From the NCBI GenBank assembly GCA_973895155.1, contig OZ316892.1, positions 1,178,001-1,242,000 on the forward strand: 64,000 nt of DNA. Direction: 5' to 3'. The stretch's first letter is position 1. Every line of letters starts with the position of its first letter. This document shows positions 12,431 to 24,900 of the stretch, in pieces. This stretch comes from Marsupella aquatica (lineage: Eukaryota; Marchantiophyta). Below the pieces are notes generated by a model that did not search any database, was not told the DNA's origin, and saw nothing but the letters and a program-made list of their open reading frames with translations. Position numbers and translations under genes: made by a program.

Positions 12431-13200
12431 ATGGCTGCTGCGTCCCTGATCTGCTGCTCCAGCAGTTTGCTTCGCCACTCGCCCGCCCTTTCATCACCTT
12501 CTTTCCGTGCGAGAGCGACGTCCTCGTCCTCCTCGTCCCCCTCAGCGCTCGCCTCTTTGAGCTCGGCTTCATTTCGTGGGGTGCACAACTACAACTTGTC
12601 GTCAAATACTCTCGCGCGGTGGCCATCTTTGGAATTTTGGTGAGAAAAGTCTTGGCAATGAGGGTACTAAGCATATTATACTAATTCCTCCCTCGTTGTT
12701 GGGATTGTCGGAGAGGAACTGCACGCCGCTAGAGCTAGGGACTGTTCCTCTGTCTGAGGAGGAAGCCATGGCATTGCTTCGCAAGGTCTCTACGCTGAGC
12801 CTCACTTTATATAATAGTGTTTCTAGCTCAATTCTCCCAAAATGATTGGCCATTTGCTTCTGGGTTTACCGTTCAGTGTGACTGGTTGCAGAGAAGCAAT
12901 TGAAAGAACAATTGCAAAAATATGTGACCTTCTGACGACAGTGTTAATTCAGGTATTATTTCAGCACAAAATAATTTCATGTGAAATCAAGTCTGTTACG
13001 ATGACCGGACAGGAATTGTAGGGTGGAGATTGGCAAAGGCCGACAATGGACTCAAAATCTGGACTGAATGGAAGCTGAAAGATTTTGGAGCTGGAATTTC
13101 GCTTTTCGATCGGATTGGAGCTGTCGCTGAAGTTGAAGGGCATTACCCAAAACTTCATCTTCAAGGGTTAAACACAGCTAGAGCAGAGCTCTTTACCTAG
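12431..13200 (+). pseudogene. RAF2 / pterin carbinolamine dehydratase-like pseudogene
   Basis: The ATG at 12431 opens a Ser/Ala/Arg-rich chloroplast transit peptide (MAAASLICCSSS start). About 70 residues on, the frame must change by one base near 12640 to continue as NFGEKSLGNEGTKH, LLGLSERNCTPLELG and PLSEEEAMALLRK. This segment ends at 12785 in AAG|GT. A second segment at about 13016-13197 reads VGWRLAKADNGLKIWTEWK, LKDFGAGISLFDRIG and EVEGHYPKLHLQG, then stops at TAG 13198-13200 just where relatives continue into ELWT-SIGGLT. The protein matches the plastid PCD-like family that includes Rubisco assembly factor 2. No GT-AG pair joins the two segments in frame. With a frameshift, an incompatible junction and an early stop, it is most likely a dead copy. 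Sequencing error could explain one defect but not all three. Confidence 0.7.
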
Positions 13201-14186
13201 TCCATAGGTACGGTTGGACCCTGAACTGATACGTCTGGACTGCTCTATGTATGTTAATTTAATGAATCTCGCAAGATTCATGTCATGTGGATGCGGCTCG
13301 CCTCAAGCATCACCCACTATGGCGATCATGGCACGCATGTTGTAGACTTCAACTACACTGATGGCATTCCGAGAATAAACAATTTTACCCAAAATTTGAC
13401 AGACAACAAGAACTTAAAGAACATGCCTGGGAATGGTGGAAACTTCACCTTCCATAATGAGACAAAAGCAGAGGTTGTGGAAGTCAATTTGGAACCTGCA
13501 AGGAACACGTAACAGTCACTGCAATCCCAAACGTAGTTGGAGCGATATGTTGACCAAAAGAAGGCAATGCAACGGAGAAGATAGCGAAGACTGAGGCTTT
13601 AAGACAATGGTAGACTTAGAGGCACAAAAGGCATAGAATCAATGCAGTGGTACACAACTAACAAAGTCGCGCAGTATGCAATGCGCAATCATCAGATCCA
13701 AGTTGAGGAAATGCAGAAGGGTTTACAGTGTGATACATTGAGGAATATAGTGGCTTACATCTGTTTTTGTCAAACACGCCGACCGTCCTTCAATGAGAAA
13801 CTGTCTTCTAGCTAATGTAACTCCGACTAGATCCTGTCATGTACGCAGTGACAGTTAGTTACTAGATATTATTGGTCAATATTCTAACTGAGTAGAGATA
13901 ACTGAGTGTTGTCACAATGAAATTGTCCATACTTGCTGACCTCTTTTGATGCCACACACTCTTCCCTGATTCTCGATCTACCTCTCTCCCCTACGTTTAG
14001 CTCTTCTCCTCTGTGGCCCGTAGCCTTTGACAAACTCCTGTCGGGACTCCTGCCTGCCTTCTTGCCTAAGGCAAATCCTTCAATGAATGAAGGAATTAAT
14101 AAATCATGCAAGGAATTAATGAATGAAGGAATTTCCAAATAGCCACAGAACGCAACTCTGTGACAAGGTGAGGAGGAGTGACGTAC
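13201..14186. other. No gene recognised
   Basis: Downstream of the RAF2-like remnant no convincing continuation of its C-terminus was found. A 75-codon open frame at 13285-13512 has no recognisable domain. A duplicated phrase AAGGAATTAAT lies near 14089-14122. Confidence 0.4.
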
Positions 14187-14307
14187 GGTGGTGGGGACGA
14201 ACACGATGGCTGAGCAGTGCTTGACGGACTGGTTCCCAACAACGAGGCTATCCTTGATCACATACAAGAGGTTCTTCCTGTGCCTCGTGCCAAAACTGTG
14301 CTTCTCA
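14187..14307 (-). CDS. Possible isolated exon, unknown protein
   Basis: Read on the minus strand, a segment bounded by ATTAG (acceptor, before 14307) and CACC|GTACGT (donor, after 14187) encodes the regular-looking peptide RKNLLYVIKDSLVVGNQ followed by SVKHCSAIVFVPTT. The amino acid composition and splice borders suggest a real or former exon. I do not recognise the family, and no partner exon with matching phase was identified. Confidence 0.25.
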
Positions 14308-14907
14308 CTAATGGGATTGTTTACTGTCATCCTCGACAAACATGTTCGCCAGCAGTAGCAAAGCGGAAGCGCGCCATCACAAACTTTGGTCTGGTCTCAA
14401 TGAAATAGAACATTCCCAAGCAAAGCAAATGAAGAGCTACTTCAGTGCTCTTTACGTTACTAAATAATAGGAAAGCTATGGAAATGACGTTGGGCTCAGA
14501 AAATAGATAGCCTGATCGAAACAAGGAAAACATTGACGCAGACCACACATTCTATCTCTTTCGCCACAAAACATTCTACGAGTACACTGTAAGCATTGTT
14601 GCAGACAAGTCAAGCCCAACTCCTCGACACAAACATCACAAATGGAAGAACTGTTTGTTGAAAAGTCAATAGCAACTCACTTGTTAACATGCAATTATCG
14701 GGGCAGTTCCGGGGGCAGTTCAAATGAATGATTGGACTCAACTGCTGCCGTTTTGCGTATTGAGGGCTCCTTCCCCTCGTCCTTCCCTCAATATTCTTTA
14801 CAATGTTTGGGTCCTCGTCATCTTACAGCATTACTCCTTGCGCACGCCACGCCATGCCAAGCCATCGATTGATCGCTGTCCCGGGTCGCTGTCCAAATGC
14901 AGGTTAC

Positions 14908-15113
14908 TTCGTTGCTGGCTTCATTGCAGAATGGATTGCTTGCAATCTGCAATAAAAAAGCTCATCTTCAGAAGCATTTCGCTGCTTTTTGGCAAAACAC
15001 TTACATTGACAAAAAGAGATCATGCAAAGCAATACCTTCCAAGCTCGAGCATCTTCCTCTGCAGTTTTTGCTTCCTGCACTTTGGCTTTCACCGAGTCCA
15101 CCAACCAAAAGCC
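14908..15113 (-). CDS. Two possible small exons, unknown protein
   Basis: On the minus strand, 15113-15036 follows a good acceptor (TCTCACACAG) and reads GFWLVDSVKAKVQEAK then TAEEDARAWK, ending in AAG|GTATTG. The next candidate, 14946-14908, follows TTTTATTGCAG and reads IASNPFCNEASNE before GTAACC. Both are phase 0, so they join cleanly. The first is a charged amphipathic helix. The family is not recognised, and no start or end exon was found. Confidence 0.25.
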
Positions 15114-15120
15114 CTGTGTG

Positions 15121-16085
15121 AGAACATGTGCAAAAACTGTCAGCTACACAAGACTGAAATAAAAACCCGCCTTAAAACCTGTATCAAAAGAGGTTACATC
15201 AGATCACGGCATGTACATGTTAATGCAACCGCGCAAAGTAGCAAGCCCGGGGTAGCAAGAGGGTGGCATGCACTCACTTTGCCAAGCGAGGAGCCGAAAG
15301 AATAAGTTCACTGTGTGCAAGAGCAGAGAATACACACGGGACGGACCCTGCGTGTAGCCTAACAAACAAACATAGCTATGGCGGGTCTGAAATCCAACGC
15401 CGCATGCAGCCCAAACCCTGGCCCAAACAAGCAAATGATCGCTATGGCCAGTCTAAAATCCAACGACCTAAACTGCAGAGAAGCAGGGGGAATGCAAGGG
15501 AGGGTCACGCAAACCCTGTTGTGTGAACCCCAATGTGGCCAGCCCCTGATACCTCCCTCACCCCAATGATAAGGGAGTACAAACCCCCACCCCACACACA
15601 CAAACACACCTGGCCGTTTGATTGAACCCATTTCAAAAGTAATCTTGTTTGTTTATGTGCTATGGAGGGGGTATTGATCCATGGTCCCCATCAATCCCCC
15701 ATCAATCCCTAAACCCCAACCCCCGCCCCAACCAAGTTGGACCCAAAGATCCCGACCCAACATTTACTCAACTCCCGACTCAACTCCTATTGTCTACTAA
15801 AACCCATTTGTCCCACCATAAGGGGGCACACAAACTTGTCTTAGGAGAACAAATAATTAAATGTGTGATTTACTATATGGACAGGTGTGCCAATGAAGTC
15901 ATGACACGTGTACCAACCATATAGTGACGTGTGTCCTTGACATTTTGGGTACCCTTGCATAAGAGTAATGTGACATGTATTTGATAAGAGCCTTATTACT
16001 AATATTGTGTCAAATGTATATATAGGGATGTTGCCGACTTTAAAAATTATTATGAAAATTAGTTTGCATTACATTAAAAATACCC
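15121..16085. other. No gene recognised
   Basis: The stretch contains a diverged duplication: GCTATGGCGGGTCTGAAATC near 15374 and GCTATGGCCAGTCTAAAATC near 15441. CCCCAACC-rich text lies around 15700-15760. No coding exon could be supported. Confidence 0.4.
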
Positions 16086-16089
16086 TTGC

Positions 16090-16249
16090 GTCGTTCGCAC
16101 GTCCTCCCTGTATTAGTAACGCTAAGGGCCCAGGGATCCATATCCCCCTGGTTATTTTTTCCTATGTTTTTTACCCCTGGTGAGGTACACTATCAAGCTA
16201 TTCGTGCTCCTAGTCCACGATTCTCTCTTTTCGCACACCCAGTCTATGT

Positions 16250-16300
<51 letters not shown>

Positions 16301-17998
16301 CCAGGGCCAGTATCTCCTCGGTTCCTTCACCTTTCCCCCCACACTCGAGCCAGTTATGCTGGATTCACAGTCGGGCTGCTTTCTGGCTCCTGGTTGCCTC
16401 TCCCTAACGCTTCCTCAGACCACTTGGGGCTAATTATCGAGTGGTTGTCAAGGGAGTAGCTCCACAACAGATTCACCGATTCCATATCCTCCGGGTGATG
16501 GTGTTGACTGGGTCCCGTCTGGGTGATGGAGCGGTCTGGGTTCTCTACAGTTTTTGGAGCGCCCTGTTCGGTGGGACCTCACGGTCGGCATACCTTCTCA
16601 TGGTCTTTTTTTTGAGGGTGGGCAGGGTTGATATTTCCGGCATTGGTTATTGATGGTTCATTCTCCAGCTCAATGGTTGTTTCTCCAGCACCATTCTGTT
16701 CCACCTACACGTCTGAGCTTTGCAATTGTTCTTCTTCACGTTCTCGACTAACACAGCAGTAGCTCTCTCCGTATATAGCTTTTGGCTCCTCGCACATATA
16801 GTTGGAGAAACCGGGTTTGTTTCACGCATATTATGAATTGCGTATAGATAGTAGATTCCGGGTCCATCCTCTTTCTTCTCCTTTGGCTCATCTCGTGTCA
16901 CCAGCCATTAGTGTTCTAGCATATTCTCTTGGTAAGGACTGGGTCATAACACATGCCTCAATCTATTGCTCGCCAACGTCTGCTTTCTGCCATGCTCCTC
17001 TGACAGTCATTTTTTATTGGTTTCCTGTCCGGGCTATATTCTGGGTACCAAGCTCTCTCCATTCTCTACTGGTTTGGCCTACTCGAATTCTGGAGGGAAG
17101 TTATGGAGCACCCGTGGGTTGGCTATTTTCCTTTCATCGTTGTCAGGGTCTGATAGTCCCTCGATCCACGGCTATTGCAGATCTTCTCCGATCGTTATGG
17201 TTGGAGACAAATAGAAATCTAGATTGAAGAGAAGAGGTGGGGCGCGTAAGATATTCTCTTTGTGTTTAGATCCGTATGTGGGACACCCTCCTTGGTCCCT
17301 CTTCAGCGCAAGAAGGGGGCATCCGTTCTCTGCCATCTAGCTATGCTTATTGGCCAAGCTGGAGGACAAAGACAGGCAGATAATGTTATGATGGGTTTCC
17401 CGAAATTCATGGATACTAACGTCAGGGAGACTTCATCATTGATCGTCGTCAATCTGGTCCGGCAAAGATTCCCCATTCCAACAGTGCAAAGATTGTGGTG
17501 GGATCTGGAGATTGGTTGACTCCTTCCGGGTCTTCCTTTTCTTTGGATGGGTGGAAGACAATGGAATTATTGGGATCTTAAACATCTGGCGATGGTGCAG
17601 ATTGGCAGTCTGGGGAGAATGGAGTGTGCCTGTTGCCCAGTTTCTTTCCTGGCTGTTTCCTGATTGGATGGCTGCTATTGGATGCATGGTGGCTGCTTTT
17701 GGTTGCATGGAATTACTCGGCGTAGTTTTCTGGTTGGTCCTCCTCATTCTGGGGAGCCTCCTTCCCTTTTATTCTGCCCCTCCTCTTTGGCAGTTTGGGT
17801 TGGTGGTTCCCATCTATATCTCTATGGGGATGCTCCTTCTCCTGGCCCCCCTTAATTGCTTGTTTTTTTCTCTCTGTCTCCTTCCTCCAGGCAGTTTTCT
17901 TTGGTTTTCCCTGGCCTTCCTTGTTGTTGTGCCCTCGGGCTTCCTTGTGGAATAAAGTTTCGGGGCTCTGCCCAAAACAAACAAAAAATAAATTTTAA
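16090..17998 (+). mobile_element. Possible LINE 3' fragment (LINE C)
   Basis: No RT domain is visible, but the end of this stretch resembles the LINE B 3' UTR in style: pyrimidine-rich text, GGCCTTCCTTGTTGTTGTGC, GGGGCTCTGCCC, AATAAAG and an A-rich end near 17980-17998. It is followed directly by the minisatellite family that also borders LINEs A and B. The assignment as a non-LTR retrotransposon remnant is an inference; the left border is arbitrary. Confidence 0.3.
16251..16298. repeat. (CT)24 microsatellite
   Basis: There is an uninterrupted CT dinucleotide run of about 48 bases. Open frames through it encode only Leu-Ser repeats. Confidence 0.97.
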
Positions 17999-18054
17999 AA
18001 TTTTAAAAATGAGAGAAGAAGCGAGTCTTTTCTTTGTTTTGTTTTTTACCCAAA

Positions 18055-18368
18055 ATGCCCTTGCATTTGATTTACTAAACAATATTGTTTGTCTAAAGAT
18101 GTCAATGCATAACGGATGAGGTTGTGCTAAAGATGTAGTTGAGAAAAATTACCATGTTGCTAAAGATAGTTTGAGTAAAAGATTTTGTTTGTTAGAGAGA
18201 TCTCATTGCATAAAAGATGTTGTTGAGTAAAAGATATCATGACTCAAAAGAGAGGCCACATCAACCATGTTAGAAAGATCTCATTGCATAAAAGATGTTG
18301 TTGAGTAAAAGATATCATGACTCAAAAGAGAGGCCTCATGACTCAAAAGATATCATGACTCAAAAGAG
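18055..18368. repeat. AAGATGTTGTTGAG minisatellite, left flank of LINE B
   Basis: Units of the form ATCTCATTGCATAAAAGATG, TTGTTGAGTAAAAGATATCA, TGACTCAAAAGAGAGGCC repeat with a long period near 80 bp. One complete unit occurs twice, near 18200 and near 18278. The same unit resumes after the LINE B tail at 29246, so the LINE landed inside this array. Confidence 0.85.
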
Positions 18369-19676
18369 ATGAACTTGTAAGAACTAAAGGCGCAATAGCG
18401 ATGCTGGTGGTGTGTTTACACTTTGGATTTCTGGAGCGATCTTAGGCTTGGGTCGCGTTGGAAAGTGGGGAGATACGCGTTTTTGAAAGGTCAGACGGAT
18501 CGGGGAGGACACACTTTCTTGGGCATTAAAGTTAGACAAGATTATACAGTCAAGGATCGAGAGACTTTGAGTTCTTGGAGCTCAAAGAAGCGGGTTTGCA
18601 TTGGACTGTGGCTTGACCGAGGGCGTGAAGGGTTGGCGGAAACGATCTCAGCTGGAGCTTGAGAGAAAGGGCGATTATCCTTTTTCCCTTATCGATGGGG
18701 GATGAGTGAAGTTATACGGACAGCCCAAGCTTTTTGAGTGCAAACATTGGGTGAGAACGGTATCGTGGAGTGTTGGCAGCCAAGAAGGGCGAGAAGTGAC
18801 TGATCGGCTGTGGAATATGGCATGGTGTGCTTCACTAGGACTTTTTTGAGCACGCTTCATAGAGGTGGTGCTTCACTGAGGTCATAGTGGAGAACTCCAT
18901 CATTGCAAGGGGAGGCAGAGAATGAAGGAGAAGGGCGGCGTATGTAAAGAATTGTGAATGTGCTCCTTCAGCACCTTACAGTGGGTGGAAAGATTGTAGG
19001 TGGAGGGACGTTTACCAGCACCGATTGCAGGGGCAACGGGATTCTTGAGATCAACTTTGTAGGTGCTGGATTCACTAAGGTTGGCGGATTAAGGCGCTAA
19101 GGGGAACGTTCGAAGCTGTGATAAAGAAGGGACTACTCTTGCATTCTTGATATCCGACCTGCAAATTTTCTTGATTTAATCTTGGTAGAGTACTCTAGAG
19201 AGTCTCCTCGGCAATCATGGTGGAGCTTTTCACCGGCACTGCAGGCCGGTGGACTGAGTTCTTGGAGTGACAAGAATCAAGAGCAAAAACGGAAGGAGAG
19301 AAAAGAGGGTTTGCAATTCTTGAATCGCGACGGAGGCAAAGCAAATAACTGCGGGTCAATCAGTATTGTAAAGATTTGAGTTGCACGGAGTTGGCTACGG
19401 CCTGGGGTCTACCAGATCGTCGGCTCAAACCGGCTACTGGACTGAAGCATTGATGGTGAGTAAGCCCCTGCGCAGACCTGCTTTCTTCCTCCCCTATTGC
19501 ATTCTATGTCGGTCGACGTGCCTTCTATGGATTACTATGGCAGGACCTCGGTGTCGAATCGGCTGCGCCCGGGAAGAATGGGAGGCTATAGGGAGGACCG
19601 CCTTCAGAAGCTAGGAAGTGAGAGGACTGGGACAAATGAGGCCGGTTGAGATGCAGAGGCCCTCCATCGGGGAAAT

Positions 19677-21959
19677 TTGTGTGACTCCTCGGCGGGTCCC
19701 AACGGACTGAGATCGCAATCTTACTGGAATGGACAAAGTCAGTACTCTGCCCAAGATGCTCGAGCTGGTTGGGGACCGGCTATTCAAGCTCCTTATGACC
19801 TCTTTGATGCTCCTAGAACTGGATACAATGGCTTTGTTGGACGTGAGCCCGTGGATGCCCCAAACAAACAGCGTGACAGGATGGGAGTGGATCCTCTCTC
19901 GACGACTGGGCAGGCGGAAGGGTCTGGACAGGCGGAAGGGTCTGCACAGGCGGAAGAGTCTGCACAGGCGGAAGTCGGAGGCATGCAGGCCCAACTGCCG
20001 GTGCCACTAAGCGTGAATGCAGCCCCTGAGCCTACGCTAAATTATCAGAGGCCGGCTCCTGAGGCTGCTTCTCCAGAATGCATAAAGATCCTGAAAGAAT
20101 TGGCTGAGAGCTCGAAAGGTGCATGGACCTCAAAGCTTTACACCACGATAGATTGGAATATTGATGAGGCAGCGTCGTCAGTATGGCAGCTCTACAATTC
20201 CGCTATCTTATGTTACTTTACAGATAGGACCCCACTTCTGCATGTATTTAGATCCTGGGTGATCGACACTTGGGCTGGGGAAATGCAATGGCTTGTGATG
20301 CAAATTAAATTTGTTGGAAAGAACTTTTACTTAGTTATCTTTGAGAATCCTGATCATAGAGACTTGTCTCTTAACTCTGCTCCTTGGTTCATGGAGCGCC
20401 GATTTGTATATACAGTCCCATGGGACCCGTCCTTTGATATCCGATCCCAGACCTCTACCAAACTACCGGTCTAGATCAAACTGCCTTTCAGGGCTCTGGT
20501 ACTGGAAGACTGCCGAAAGCGTATAGCAGAATCATTTGGCAAGTTACTATATTACATTCAGGGAGATGAACTTAGCTCCTATCCCCATGATAGAGCTTGT
20601 ATCCTCTGGGATACTGAGAGAGAAGTCCCTTCTTGTGTTAGAGTTAGAATTCATCCTGATATACACATCTGGCAGCTGGTAAATTTCAAGAATATCCCAT
20701 ACCACTGCTTTCGATATAACAAGAAAGGTCACTTGGCTAGGGACTGCAGGGAAGGAGAGGAAGAGAAAGAGGTATCTGATGCAGAAGGCAACAAAACTCC
20801 TGATGAAAAAGATGAGGAGATCAATGATGCAACGGTGGCCTCGGAGGACGGAATTGCTGCTGAACGTGAAGGAGACTTGGCCTCGTTATTCAGGGAACCA
20901 CCGCTGGATAAACTTGATAGGCATACTGGCACGTCTACCCCCACTGCACCTGTGCTGGGAAGGAGTCAGATTGTCACTGGATCTGGAGAGTATATTGATA
21001 GTGCCATTCGCCCTGCTGGGCCAGCCAGATCTTTGATGCCTGCCAAGTCTACTTGGGTGGACCTTGATCAGGCGATTCTTGTTCAAAGAAGGGGCTCATC
21101 CTCTGCGGCTGCTCCCTTGGGGAGGGCTGACACGGCTCAAATTGAGAACGCAACTGAAGAATCCAGGAATCCAGAGGGTCTGCTTCCGGCGGAACTTGCC
21201 TCCTTCAGCGACCAGGAGATGGGGGAAGCGGTGGCGGACTATGCAGGAACGCAACACGATACTATCACTGATTCTCTGGGCTCTCATGGGGAATTTTCTC
21301 CTAGGATTGGCTTCCCAGACTCGATACTTGATGACAGTGCTCCTAGTTTTTTTCCGGAAGCAGCTGGAATACACTTGGAGGCTGACTCGCGTGGTCTGGT
21401 CTTGCCCAGAGAGGAGGGTGATGTGAGGGACCCCGAGGACTTCTCGTATCATGGAGATACGGATGTGGAGATGTCTGGATATGAGGCGTATGTTGCCTCT
21501 AAACAGAGCAAAGAGAGAGCACAAAAACTAGAAACTCGGACCCCAATCCCTGAGATGAAAGGAAAAGAGAAATCTGAGGGCAAAAAACAAAGATCTCTCC
21601 AGTTCTCATCGGTGTTTCTGTCTGATGCAGCTGCCAAGGGAAAACCACGTTGGTTGGATAGAGATAAGCCTCGTGGCGACAATGACTGTAGGGAATGGGG
21701 TTCTTCTGCTGAGGATAGCCCGATGATGGTTGATGCGCTGGCCGAAAACTCGGGTGCTTTGTCGGGTGCAAGACCGGGGAGGAGGAGCCTGGTGGGAGGA
21801 GCGGCCCTTGGAATCTCTCCAGGGGTCGAATGCAAATTTGAGCGACATGAGGTATTTGATACTTGTAAATATAGAGGTGCCTGCAGAAAATGGACGGAGT
21901 ATATCGAGTGGCTTCGTGGAATGTTTGTGGGCTGTGTGAGCCCAACCGGAAAAATGTAG
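19677..21959 (+). pseudogene. LINE B ORF1, gag-like with zinc knuckle
   Basis: One frame of about 760 codons encodes the nucleic-acid-binding ORF1 protein of a plant LINE. The N-terminus has repeated GQAEGS/QAEES units near residues 75-95, where the DNA has a 15-bp tandem repeat. It is followed by a DUF4283-like domain (WNIDEAASSVWQLYNSAI, FVGKNFYLVIFENPDHRDL). A TAG at 20472-20474 interrupts the conserved LPV-W-IKLP motif, consistent with TGG changed to TAG. The zinc knuckle near 20706-20750 reads CFRYNKKGHLARDC: its second Cys is Tyr, another G-to-A type change. The acidic C-terminal half ends at TAG 21957-21959, overlapping the start of ORF2 by about 70 bases. The exact start codon is uncertain. 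Confidence 0.8.
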
Positions 21960-24900
21960 TCAGAAATTGGGTGTCTTCTCTTAAGGCTCCGCTCTGTATT
22001 CTAGCGCTGCAAGAGGTGAAGGCAGACAAATTTCGATTGGACTTGGCCCTTAAAGCCATTTTACCCACCTTTCAGCATTTTGTGTCAGTACTTGCGGAAG
22101 GGAGAGGAGGATCAGCGCTTTTACTGCACCCTACACTTCAAGTAATTCAATCAGGAGTTTTTGATTCTGGTAGAGCTGTATGGGTAAGGATAAAAACTGA
22201 GGCTGGGGATTTTGGGATTGTTAGTGTGTACGCTCCCAATGACTCACGTGAGCGGGCCACACTGTGGCACGAGCTGAAGTTGTATCTGCCGCAAGACAGA
22301 TGGATGATTTGCGGGGATTTCAACATGACGGAAACTCAGGAGGACTCAACGGGAGGTTCTTCTTTAATCAAACGTAGGGAGATGGAGTACTGGAGATTTC
22401 TAAAGGTATGATTTGCACTGGAAGATGCGTTTCACCTTAGAGGTGGGGCTTCTGGGTCCCGATTCACTTGGAGGAGGATGCGGAATGACTTGCTTGTTCA
22501 GTCACGCTTGGATAGGTTTTACTTCAATGAACAGGGGTGGTGGATGGAAGAACTTTCAGAGCTTGTACATGACGGTGGATCGACGCTCTCTGATCATGAC
22601 CCTGTGTTGGTAACCTTCTCGATGCATGGGGCTGAACCAATCAACAGGAACGGGAGGGTTTCATTCTTTAAGGCTAACCCGACCCTATTAAGGAAGAAAG
22701 AGAATTTAGTATTGCTAGAAGCTGCGTGGCTGGCAGGGAAGGACGACTGTCTAGATCCTCATGTTGCCTTTGCTAAGGCCAGCCTTGGTTTGAGACGAGT
22801 ATACATTGAAAAACAAGCTTCCCCTAAGCGGCGCGATGAGGAGATGGCTCAGCTCCGGGACCAACTCTGCCTCCTGAAAGTTACTATTCTAGACTCAAGC
22901 TCAGACGAGACGCTGAAGGACTTTGTACACACAGAGGACCAATTGCGAGTGGCTGAAATGGAAGAAGCACAACGAAGCAGACGTCTGGCTCGAATCAAAT
23001 GGTTGGGGGAGGGAGATGAGCCCTCCAGATTTTATTTTGCTATTGTGAGAGATAAAAGGGCACGAGAAGCTATGAAGATTCTGGTGAAGGAAGATGCCAG
23101 AAAGGAGATTACGGATCCAGTAGGGATTCTGCGAGAAGTAGAGCGGCACTGTGAGCGGCTTTACTCACCGGTTGCCCCTGATAGAGAAGAGATGAGCTCT
23201 CAGGTGACACAAAGAAGGAAATTACTGGAGCATACACGGTTTGCACTGACAGTTGCAGAGGTAAAGATGCTAGAAGATTTGCCATCAAGAAAAGAAATCG
23301 AAGATGTAATCTGGCTTCTCCCGTTTGACAAGACGCCTGGCCCAGATGGTTTGACAATGGAGGTCTTTAGAGCTTGTTGGGCTTTTTTGCAGAACGATAC
23401 AAGTGCAGTGATCAAGGCTTTTGGCTTTCTGGGGAGCTTGCGTCTGGAATCCGTGACGGTCTGATTAAATTCATTCCAAAGAAGTTTGATAAACAATTTT
23501 TGAAGGACTGGAGGCCCCTGACAATGTTAAACACGATATACAAGATCATTGCCAAGCTTCTAGCCCTCAGACTGAAGATACCGCTTCCTCAATTAATTAG
23601 TGCACAGCAGACTGGATTCATTCCTGGCCGACACATCCTGGAGAACATCTCGGTGGCCTGGCTAACTGGCGACTGGGTTAGTAAGAGAAGGAAAGGCACG
23701 TACGTTGTTTCTAAAATGGGATTTTGAAAGAGCCTTTGATAGAGTAAATCATGATTATATTTGGGATTCGATGCACTTATTAGGGATAGGGAGCCATTTT
23801 ATAAGGCTGGTGAAGGCTCTGCTTAGGGGTGCGACCTCTAAGATACAAGTAAATGGTTTACTATCTAGATCTATTGGACTGAGCAGGGGGTGCGGCAAGG
23901 ATGCCCTCTGTCTCCTCTCCTTTTTGTGATCTCTACACAACCCTTGATGGACTTTATGGATGCTGAATTATCTACTGGACATCTATGTGGTATTAGAATA
24001 TCTGAGAATCTTACCATTTGTTATAGGTTGTTTGCGGATGACTTGGGGATCTTCATCCCTGCAAATGAGAGGGCTTTTCAACAGGTTAGGAATCTGCTTG
24101 CTTGTTATGAATCTGCTACAGGTGCGAGACTGAATCTGCAGAAGTCAACGGTGATCCCCTTTGCAATGGAGGAGATCCCTGCTTGGCTGACGGCGACAGG
24201 GTGCAGGATCAGTCGCAAAGGTGAGGTCCAGAAGTACTTGGGGGCTCCAATGGGTTGGGGGCTAAAACCGAATCAACTTCACTCATTCTGTCTGGACAAG
24301 ATTGGAGCACGGCTATCGTCTTGGGCGTCGAAGTTTCTGTCCTTCACAGGTCGCACTGTTTTGGTCCGCCATGTACTGCAGGCAATCCCCATCTACCACA
24401 TGATGTTCCTGAGATCTTCTGAGGGACTTGCTAAGAAGATGATTGCATTATGCCGTGATTTTCTGTGGGGCTATAATGCTGAGGGCGGGAAGAAGATTCC
24501 ATTGGTAGCCTGGAAGCGGATGGCTAAACCTCGAGCTGAAGGAGGCCTTGGATTTAAAGATTTTCGCAGTCACTCAGATGCGCTCCTATGCCAATGGTTT
24601 ACGAAAGCCTTGGATGACCCCAAATCTGAATGGGCTAAACTACTGGATGCTAACCTGAAGCTTGCTGGCTGGATGAATTACAAGGTGTTGAGAAGGAATC
24701 AATACTCCTTTCAAGACAAGATACTGCTCTGTTCTCCTAGATCCTTGGGAGGAGTACCTTACACTGGGGGACTGTGGAGGGCTTGGATACGCCTCAGAGC
24801 TCTTTTATCCTTTGTCCCCGGGATGAGGGGGTTCCCGGGACGGTGGTCAGTGGAGGACTCGCTTCGCTGTGTGAGAGGATTTCACTCCCTTCCTAATAGG

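Noticed and set aside
16086-16433. Open frames across the CT run
   Set aside because: They exist because CT repeats have no stops in some frames; no domain is present.
17512-17955. 147-codon hydrophobic open frame that looks like a membrane protein
   Set aside because: Pyrimidine-rich LINE-like 3' sequence gives Leu/Phe/Val by composition; no family match and no splice context.
21096-22068. Minus-strand open frames over LINE B ORF1
   Set aside because: Shadow frames of the gag-like ORF on the plus strand.
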